Assembly: GCA_963576785.1 (NCBI GenBank)
Contig: OY756142.1
Span: 372,001 to 436,000 of the forward strand
DNA: 64,000 bases
DNA from: Chlorophyllum brunneum
Taxonomy: Eukaryota; Basidiomycota; Agaricomycetes; Agaricales; Agaricaceae
Direction of reading: 5' to 3'
This document shows, piece by piece, positions 56,580 to 64,000 of this stretch; position 1 is the first letter of the stretch; each line of letters starts with the position of its first letter. The position numbers and the translations under genes were made by a program. Below the pieces are notes generated by a model. The model had not been told where the DNA came from and searched no databases. It worked only from the letters and a program-made list of their open reading frames with translations.

Positions 56580-58250
56580 TTGCTTAATGATCAAGATCTC
56601 ATTTGATCTAGTACTCTTAAATACTGATTGGGCATGTGCGTGGAAAAACAAGAAAATTGAAAAGTGTTAAAACACTTCTCATTTGTTATTCTGCACAAAA
56701 ATACATGATTATGGGATCCTAAAGATCCTAATTACATATCTAAATGCCTAGCCCCCGACATCCCTTCCCTTTGCCCTTGCCCTTCTTCTTGCAAAGTCGG
56801 CCAGTTGGCATGTTGGTGACAGGACTGTGTATCAGGGTTAGTAAGAGTATCTGAGATCGAATTGATTACGTACCCAGCTCCTTCCTTCTTTTTGAAGTCG
56901 CTTCTGTAGTCAGTTGACAAAAGTTTGAGAGACACCTCAGATTGAGGTGCCAAAGCAAAAGATTCAGACTTTGGAGACTTTGGAAGGGGCCTAGAAGAGG
57001 GTCCTGCAGTGTTTGCAGGGTTTCTGGGGTTGTGGATGTCATAGGTGACATCCTAAGCTGGTGCCATGAGGTTGTCAACCTCCTTCTCACTTTCAAGCCA
57101 CTTGAAGGCTTCATCTACCAATACTGTAAGTGTGGCAGGTCACCTATAAGTGGTCTTAACTTTCTGAGTAAGAAAATATTTCTTACTCTGAAAGTGCTCC
57201 ATAGGAGGGGAGGCCTGAGGAAGAGGAGGGAATTCCTCATTGTAGGTCCTAATGGCCGGTTCTACTATTTCCTCTGGAGGAGGAAGGCAGAAGGACCAAA
57301 TCTCTCCAGGTTCAAGTGAATCACCTCGGGCGACAGAGTCCATGCTAGGGATCTTTACCACTTGGTGCAATTCCAAATTGATTTTTGTCCCAAATTTGGG
57401 TGAAACCATTAAGGAATAAGGTGAACCAATGGGTAAAAGAAAGGCAAAGCGGATGTGGGTTGCATTAATATTGGGGTTATGATACTTAGAGAACTATTTA
57501 CTTACTCTTGTGTGTCCCTTACATATACAACCTGGGGGGTGACCAGAAGGAACAGAAGGTGCACTGAGAGGTGTCACTGATCATCCTTGTTGGGTATGGG
57601 GATAAGAGACCTAGTGCATCCTCTGATTGTAGCAATTGAGGGCACACTTCTTTGCTATTTGCATGGGCGAAGGACCAGTGACATGGTTATGCCAGGTAAT
57701 CACCTGTTGGATCTACAGTAAGTTCTCAAGGAGGGCTGTGAAACATAAGTTTTGTGCTTTAGCATGCACCTTCTTTTCAAGCTCAGTACGAGTGTTCTCT
57801 TGTGCCTGCTAGACCTTCTTTGGATTAACCCAAGTTACAGGTTTTGGTCTCTCACTCACTAAGACATGATTGGTTGGAGGAGCAGGAGTAGGTCGAGGCA
57901 CATCTATGTATCTTATCAGGTCAAAGGGGATCATTCCCAGACCAGTGAAGTAATGGACTGCCAGTTCCATGGCAGTGGCAAAGCCTGCCATGGCTTTTGC
58001 CATGTGGGCCTATGGTTTACTCTTGCCCTTCCTGGGCTTCTTCTTCTTCTTCTGGATGTTAATCTAGGTAGGAGTAGGTAGAGAGGCTAAGGTGACTGCC
58101 CACTTGGATTGGCAGGGTAGTGAGGTCCTCTCACAGGCTGGGCCCTGGTATTGCCTCCAGAGTAGAAGCGGTTCTAGGGTAGTCCAGAGCAAGTCCTGGG
58201 GAAATTGCCCTGAGGGTGGTTCTGATAGTTGGTAGTGGCAGTGTAGGATA
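56580..58250 (-). other. copia I segment between gag and protease, unassigned
   Basis: In other copia elements the gag zinc knuckle leads directly to protease. Here about 1.6 kb separates them. Partial frames MAKAMAGFATAMELAVHYFT (58003) and INLELHQVVKIPSMDSVARG (57385) match no copia part I know. Possibly a captured gene fragment or a nested insertion. Confidence 0.45.
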
Positions 58251-58254
58251 CTTG

Positions 58255-58740
58255 TTAGTTAGACATGTTGGATCTGGTTCCTTCATATCTTGACCACTCA
58301 GCATTTATAGCTTGCTGAACTACCTCCCAGGTCATATCTACAATATCGTTATTATTTGCCAATGTTGTTTGTGCCACAGCATTCCAATCAGATAGTAATG
58401 CATTCAAAGCGATCATTGTGCCAAGAACTTCTGGCAACTTTACTTTAGCTGTTTCTAATTGAGAAGCCATTGTTCTCAATTCAGCTAGATCCATTGCTGG
58501 ATCTTGATTCCCAGAAATGTGCTTTTGCAGCATTCTTTGGAGGATTAAATATATTGCAGTGGGAGAAGGTATCCCAAAGCAGGTTTTCAAGTCATCCCAA
58601 AGAAATCCAGGAGTGTCATGTCTGTGGAGTAATAGGGAATCAGATAAAGTACCATTTATAACAACCAATGCCTGACCTCTCAGTTGATCTCTCCTTCTAT
58701 CCTCCTCTGTTAAGGTGGCAGGATTTTTAGGAGAGAGATC
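58255..58740 (-). pseudogene. copia I gag
   Basis: DDLKTCFGIPSPTAIYLILQ, DPAMDLAELRTMASQLETAK and WEVVQQAINAEWSRYEGT resemble UBN2-type copia gag. The upstream part (58740-58990) is broken. Ends at 58255. Confidence 0.7.
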
Positions 58741-59030
58741 CTAATCTGTCACAGTCCATCCTGACTGGTCAGAACTAGTGACAGATATGAGAGTTAAGGC
58801 ATCCTGAAGCCTTCTAGACCAGAATGTATAGTTCTTAGGCCTATTGAGCTTAGGCAAACTAGAGACGATATTATTAGTAGCTATAATATCTTTGTTGAGT
58901 GAATTTCTTTCTAGAAGAAAATCCTTATATTAGCAATGATCAAATGCAAGGATAACTCTGTCAGGTAAAGCTCTATCATCCTATCTTGGTTAGAGGGGAT
59001 AATAATGGTTTAACCATCAGTAAGGCTACT

Positions 59031-59043
59031 GGGGCCCATAACC
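59031..59043 (-). other. copia I primer-binding site
   Basis: GGTTATGGGCCCC directly follows the 5' LTR on the minus strand, complementary to the anticodon-loop side of initiator tRNA-Met and identical to copia II at 30870. Confidence 0.7.
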
Positions 59044-59606
59044 TGTTGAGGAAATGACCATAACAAGTTGTTTGCTGGGGGCAGCAGTAAATGCAGTGGG
59101 AGAGAATGTAGGGTCTACTCACCGAGATAATAAACTTCTATCTGATACCTATAGAAAGGTAATTTGGATAGACAGATATTAGTTATGAAGCAGTCAGTAT
59201 CAGAGGTAGACAGATCAAAGTTGAGGAGATCAAGACTAGTGTTGTACTCAAGAAGATAAGCAATGATGAAGAAGTTGTTCAATTGAACAAGATACAGAAC
59301 TAGGCATACTACATGGGGTTTATATACATGTTAGAGCATAGACAAGTTATACTACATAAAATACTAGGAATACATAGAATGTTCCTTATAGCTCCCATTA
59401 ACTGTGGCATAGTGCCTGTGGAGTACTGCAGAACATATTATACTAGTCATTGATACTATGTAGAATAATCTATCAAGTACTTATAACTCTTATCATATAC
59501 AGAGCAACTGATTAGAAGTTACTATGGATTGAAGTTACTAGAAAGTAAGAGATTAGTCTATTATGACCTCATAGTCTATTTTTAGAATATTTCCGAAACT
59601 TCAACA
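59044..59606 (-). repeat. copia I 5' LTR
   Basis: 563 bp, TGTTGAGGAAATGACCA to CGAAACTTCAACA on the plus strand. It differs from the partner LTR at many sites, so the insertion is not recent. Confidence 0.9.
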
Positions 59607-59611
59607 TAGCA

Positions 59612-60150
59612 GTCCCATTACACAAGTTGAAGAAAAATAGGTATGGACAGAATGACAGCAACAAGCCTTTGAAAGAATCAAGGAAAAGGTCACAAGTGAG
59701 CTAGTACTAGCAATGCTACAAGACAAGGAACAATACAGAGTAGAAGTGGATGCATCAGGATATGGAATAGGAGCAGTACTATTACAGAAACAGGAAGAAC
59801 ACTGGCACTCAATTGCATTCCACTCAAGAACAATGATACCAGCAGAATAAAACTATCAGATCTACGACAAAGAACTACTAGCCATTCGAGAAGCAATTAA
59901 AACCTGGAGACAATACCTACTGGATGCTGATGAACTATTTGAAATTTGGACTGATTACAAGAACCTGGAATATTTCCGAAAACCACAACAACTCACAGGG
60001 TGACAAGTGAGATGGTAAATGGAGCTACAAGAATACCATTACACACTAAAACATATTCCCAGAAAGACCAACACAAAAGTAGACAGCTTATTGAGATTAA
60101 CAAAAACTGATACCATATGAGACAACACTGACATCAGAACAACTGGAAAA
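59612..60150 (+). pseudogene. gypsy RNase H, broken
   Basis: Resumes where the copia insertion ends: AFERIKEKVTSELVLAMLQD, VEVDASGYGIGAVLLQKQE, YDKELLAIREAIKTWRQYL, FEIWTDYKNLEYF and YHYTLKHIPRKTNTKVDSLL. Stops interrupt it. Confidence 0.8.
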
Positions 60151-60860
60151 AATGGTTAGCTATAGCAGAATTCCAATACAATAACAAAATCCATACAGCC
60201 ACTGAATATTCACCATTCAAAATAGTTCATAGATGATACCCCTAGAAAGGAGATATAACAAATATTACCAAAGCACCTGCAATCACGGAACAAATACAGG
60301 AGTTACAAAATATGCAACAAGAGGTGATAAAAATACTACAATGCAACAAGATGCAAATAGAGAAATGCAATAGCACTAAGTCAGAACACAAGTATATTCC
60401 AGAAGAACAAGTATGGCTAGAAGCAAGCAACATCAGGACAATGAGACCAACCAAGAAGCTAGATCACAAATGCTATGGACTATTCCAAATAAAAGCAAAA
60501 ATAGGTGAAACAAGTTACCAACTGGAATTACCTGAAACATGGGCAATACATGATGTGTTTAACAGCAGACTCCTCTCCCCCCATCAGAAACCTGAGTTCA
60601 ACAGCCAGTGCACCCCACTACCACCAATGCCCAAAATCATCAACAATAAAGAACAATATGAAGTAGAAGAGATCCAAGGACACCACATAAGAGGACAGCA
60701 AAATCAATTCCTAGTATACTGGAAAGGCTATACCTCCAAGGAAAACATATGGGAGGATGAGTCAGAACTAGAGAACACTAAAGAGGCAGTTCAAGAATTT
60801 TTAGACAAGATTTTGAGGATAAAACCTATAAAAAGGGGGGGTAAAAAGCGACAATTATGA
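60151..60860 (+). pseudogene. gypsy integrase C-terminus with chromodomain
   Basis: Starts late in the integrase (AIAEFQYNNKIHTATEYSPF); the zinc finger and DDE core are absent between 60150 and 60160. The frame 60312-60860 is open: EEQVWLEASNIRTMRPTKKL, the GPF-like YGLFQIKAKIGETSYQLELP, then the chromodomain YEVEEIQGHHIRGQQNQFLV, YWKGYTSKENIWEDE. Chromodomains direct chromoviruses to modified chromatin. Confidence 0.8.
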
Positions 60861-60897
60861 ATTACAAACCTCGCATTACAAGAGACCACTATACCCA

Positions 60898-61509
60898 ATG
60901 CACCTCACACTATATCCACTGTACCCTAGACTTTGCCAATTATCTCCACAACACACCATGTATGCCAAATGCAAACCCACCCCCTTCCCAGCCAATAACA
61001 CAGAGTTCAAACAAGAACTCAACAACTTCCTTGACATCCAATCCACCAAAGACCAGATCAAACACTATACTACCACAACCAAAGGACTCATGTATATCAC
61101 CTATGCTATCAACAACCTCCAAATCCAAGCCAAAGCTCTGAGCCATATCCTACTTGTCACTACTACTAGAGCCCTCCCAGCTGCCATGTCAACCAGAAAA
61201 CATGAACTCATAAAGGAATTATTGGACAAAGCAATCACTGATCTCAATGTATTGGTATACTCTGATGCAAAGCAATGCATCCAAAGTGCCTTAATTATGA
61301 TAGGTGAAAGACTCAATTACCTCACCAATTCTAGTGACAATCCTACTTACAGACTCGCCCAAAGACTAATGGATCTAGACTCATACATCCCCACTACCTT
61401 ACCTGACAAACTGCTCTACCACAAAGACAACAAACAGGAATGGTTAGATGAAGGAATGGAGAGAATTGACAAATCAGTCCAAGACTATCTAATGGAACCA
61501 GATATGTGA
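60898..61509 (+). CDS. extra ORF of the gypsy element, unknown function
   Basis: 203 residues open (from the ATG at 60960 about 183) between the chromodomain and the 3' LTR, on the element's coding strand. Helical, with IKHYTTTTKGLMYITYAINN, STRKHELIKELLDKAITDL and EWLDEGMERIDKSVQDYL. No membrane segment, signal peptide or zinc motif, so not envelope-like. Related frames with stops continue to 61860 (LFREGQDYAPFWIRC). The ORF stays open although pol of the same element is full of stops. The initiation codon of the open frame at 60898 is not certain to be used. Confidence 0.5.
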   Translation: MHLTLYPLYPRLCQLSPQHTMYAKCKPTPFPANNTEFKQELNNFLDIQSTKDQIKHYTTTTKGLMYITYAINNLQIQAKALSHILLVTTTRALPAAMSTRKHELIKELLDKAITDLNVLVYSDAKQCIQSALIMIGERLNYLTNSSDNPTYRLAQRLMDLDSYIPTTLPDKLLYHKDNKQEWLDEGMERIDKSVQDYLMEPDM

Positions 61510-61869
61510 GACAAAGTAGACTACCTCCTTATACAACTACCTGCCATGGATCTACCATCCAAACCAACAATATTTAACCCACCACTATCTTACCTCACAC
61601 TCAAGGATGGAGGACAATTTGAAGAAAACTACTGGGAGGAGAGTTTACAACCTTGTTACCTCCGAGACTAATGACACTGCTATATTCTGAGGATGTACCA
61701 TAGCCCTCTTTAGAGAAGGACAAGACTATGCCCCCTTCTGGATCAGATGTCGATGTAAGTCAGGAACCCCAATAATTGGCCCTACTAAATGCCAACTCAT
61801 TAACACCTTACACAAAGAACAAGTAGACCACAATACTTCATGGGATCATAAATGTAAAAAGGGAGGTAT

Positions 61870-62175
61870 TGTTATGAACTATAGATAAACAGTACATTCT
61901 TATTATGCATCTGTTGTGCTCATCATTCCTATGTATCCATTTCATCCTCTTGTTTCATTCCTTATGGCTGTACTCTTACTGACTCATTCTACTCATCCCC
62001 TATGACTCTGTTACTCTAATCCATTATTCTTAGCTCTCACCACTAGTATATAAAGTATAGTAATACTTGATGTATTCTTTACACTTTACCAATCATATCA
62101 TTCCTTTCTCTTTTCTCTACTTCCTTGTCTTTATCCAAAGACTTGCAACCTGAGTTCTTGACTAAGGTTGTAACA
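61870..62175 (+). repeat. gypsy 3' LTR
   Basis: TGTTATGAACTATAGATAAA to GGTTGTAACA, preceded by the purine tract AAAAAGGGAGGTAT (61856-61869), the plus-strand primer. Confidence 0.85.
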
Positions 62176-63190
62176 CTCAACCAGAAAACTGGTCTATTAG
62201 CAAACAAGACTAGATTGCCAGAAGTAGACTTATGTATAGCAAGACATCCTGCAAAGTCAGAATCAGAGAAACCTTGAATGGACTTCTGTAATTGCCTGTT
62301 AAAGATGAGGCAATAGCATCACATGCTCAGAAAATAGTAGCATAGGTATAAACCATGCTTGTAATGCTCTTCTAAAGGATTAGCCATCTACTGACTGGGT
62401 TTCACAATGGCATAAGTAATATTAGGTTGCAAGCCAATCATGAGATATATCAGAGATCCAACAAGTTATTAGTACTTCTGGTAGAACTCAGAGTTAATGG
62501 TATTCTTGTAGGGCAAGAAAGTACATCCTACTAGAAGAGGCATTTGAGTTGGCCTTGTGGTAACACTAAATTTAGTAAGAACTTTATCGAGATATGAAAT
62601 CTGATCAACATAGATCTGCTTGTTCTTCTGGTCCTACAAAATAGTCATGCCAAGAAACTCAGTTATTTCTCCAAGGTCATAACATTCCTATCATTCCATG
62701 AAGTTTTTCTTTATTTGATAATAGAAAGGACACTTCTTGCCCATAAAGACAATATTGTCAACATAGACAAGGGCAATCATAATCAAGCCAGTCTTTGGAC
62801 AGTAATTACTCCAGCATCAGATAGAGATTGCTTGAAGCCCATGGCAAGCAGTGACTTTGTCATCATATACCACCAAGCTAAGCCAGCTTACTTAAGGCCA
62901 TACAATGCTTTTTGTAACCTCCATACCTTATTGCATCCAAGTGTGAATCCTTCCAGTTGTTTTATAAAGACTTCTTCATCCAGATCACTATATAAATAGG
63001 TGGTTTTTATGTCAATGCTTTTGATCTCCCAATCTTTGACTACTGCTAAGGAGAATAGGAGACAAGAAGTTTTATAGCAGACAACTGGAGAGAAAAGCTC
63101 ATTGTAGTCAAGACCTTCCTTCTGTGAGAAACTTTTCACCACTAGTCAAATATGGCAATGACCGTCTGACTTAGTATTAAGACCCATCTG
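62176..63190 (-). pseudogene. copia pol fragment (RT to RNase H)
   Basis: Reads SIDIKTTYLYSDLDEEVFIK (63045-62960) and ALVYVDNIVFMG (62790-62740; the second Asp of YVDD is Asn) with many stops. A different family from copia I at this position. Ends where a LINE 3' end begins near 63195. Confidence 0.75.
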
Positions 63191-63194
63191 TTTT

Positions 63195-64000
63195 TGACAA
63201 CATTTTTATTATTTTTTATTATTTTAATCATCAATTTATATAGTAGTGCTTAATCACAGTCTGCATATACATACATACAAAGGCAGAACAAACAGAATGT
63301 TTGGAGTAAGAAAAGTAAACTACAAGTGAACTAACCTCACAAGACTTGACACCATCTAGTGTGTATACTAGAGAGAAATTTGGTACCCAAGTTAATCAGT
63401 AGGAAAAAGAAATAAAAAGAAGTCGGAAGAGAGAGAGTGAGAGAGAGAAATTGATAGAAAGGGAACTATCGACTTGCAAACACAAGGGAGAACAACAAAC
63501 AGTACTAGTGTGTGGAGAGGCATAGCCTAGACACCACAGGGATGATGATATTTGAATGAAAACTATCATAAAATAGTAGACAAGTGGGAATAAGAGAGAT
63601 AGAGAAATGAATTGTGAAGTCCATAACCAGGAGAGCATAAGAAAAAATTTTAGAAAGGAAAGGACTCATGTGGGTGCAGACCCAAACCTCTGATGGGCTT
63701 GACAATGATGCAATGGGGGTACTGAACCAGTGCAAATATAAGGGCAATCAGGTTCTGGAGAAAAGCTGAATGCAGTGGAATTACAATATAAGAAGTTGAC
63801 AAACTTCTTGATGGTGTTGATACCATAGTGGTGATCAAAGTTTTGACACCAGTAGAGGATGTGTGACCTGGTTTGGACCAGTTGGTTGTTGCAGTGGTAG
63901 CATGATAGATCCTCATTAGGGAAGAACCTTAGGCAGTACTCTCCAATTGGGGCATGACATAGTATAGTGCAACAAGCTCATACAAAGAGCTGAGGCTGGT
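63195..64000 (-). mobile_element. LINE 3' end, minus strand, running off the window
   Basis: TTTTTATTATTTTTTATTATTTT marks the A-rich tail, followed by the same 3' UTR as at 32640 and 37140 reversed, then the ORF2 end (LPLRFFPNEDLSCYHCNNQ-like, about 63916). CpG-poor. It inserted into the copia pol fragment. Confidence 0.8.

Larger units (their letters stand above)
52394..59606 (-). mobile_element. complete copia element I nested in the gypsy element
   Basis: 7213 bp with LTRs at both ends (52394-52965 and 59044-59606). TAGCA is duplicated exactly at 52389-52393 and 59607-59611. Coding order on the minus strand: gag, protease, integrase, RT, RNase H, the Ty1/copia order. A primer-binding site lies at 59043-59031. 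Many stops and near absence of CpG show it is dead. Confidence 0.92.
49354..62175 (+). mobile_element. Ty3/gypsy chromovirus, degenerate, hosting a nested copia element
   Basis: Bounded by LTRs of 305-306 bp. Order gag, protease, RT, RNase H, integrase remnant, chromodomain, extra ORF. At 52393/52394 it is interrupted by a 7.2-kb copia element, with exact resumption at 59612. Without the insert it is about 5.6 kb. Pol has many stops, mostly at sites explainable by C-to-T changes, and the integrase core is missing. No target duplication was found at its ends (TGTAT and CTCAA). Confidence 0.85.

Noticed and set aside
60960..61509. Gypsy extra ORF as an envelope gene
   Set aside because: No signal peptide, transmembrane segment or cysteine pattern of envelope proteins; kept only as an ORF of unknown function.
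49349..62180. Target-site duplication for the gypsy element
   Set aside because: TGTAT on the left and CTCAA on the right do not match; the ends may have been rearranged.

Overview
This is nuclear DNA from a filamentous basidiomycete, most likely an agaricomycete. Genes are densely packed on both strands and broken by short (about 50-65 nt) GT-AG introns with GTRNGT donors. Several genes encode the short NACHT ATPases (NLR-like STAND proteins) typical of mushroom-forming fungi. Retroelements fill the right half. Species cannot be told from the sequence alone.

Layout. 1-3.4 kb: possible 3' end of a gene (+), an intact glutathione S-transferase (-) and a cullin-1 copy cut off after its N-terminal half (-). 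3.8-6.0 kb: NACHT gene copy A (+, frameshifted). 6.2-9.8 kb: MCD4/PIG-N of the GPI-anchor pathway (-). 10.2-11.6 kb: debris of a NACHT tail and a CDC7 tail. 11.8-18.6 kb: a hypothetical LRR-like protein, a mitochondrial DnaJC28-like (DUF1992) protein, a small conserved protein and a GCN4/CPC1-type bZIP factor with an upstream-ORF leader, all on +. 19.7-25.1 kb: a membrane-anchored UBP1-like deubiquitinase (-) and the intact CDC7 kinase (+), divergent from a 189-bp promoter. 25.2-30.6 kb: NACHT copy B (-), a CDC7 relic (+) and NACHT relic C (-). 30.6-41.35 kb: copia, LTR and Tad-type LINE insertions. 41.36-48.6 kb: NACHT copy D (+, the only one with a full open spliced reading frame), a CDC7 relic (-), NACHT copy E (+, dead) and a CDC7 relic (-). 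49-64 kb: a chromodomain Ty3/gypsy element with a complete 7.2-kb copia element inside it (5-bp target duplication), then more copia and LINE debris.

The main signal is a repeated cassette: an NLR-type NACHT gene tail-to-tail with the C-terminal end of CDC7. It occurs five times (units at 10.2-11.6, 22.7-27.4, 28.2-30.6, 41.4-44.6 and 45.1-48.6 kb) in both orientations, and CDC7 introns are still present in a relic, so it spread by DNA duplication. Only one CDC7 survives, while several NACHT copies keep long open frames. All NACHT copies share a conserved C-terminal exon that I cannot assign to a known domain. A second theme is CpG loss: from about 47.5 kb rightwards CpG is nearly absent and coding relics carry CG-to-TG/CA changes, as expected of methylated or RIP-mutated DNA, whereas the gene-rich left half is CpG-rich.

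Limits: exon limits were placed by eye from reading frame, splice consensus and comparison between copies in the window. Function names rest on recognised motifs, not on searches.
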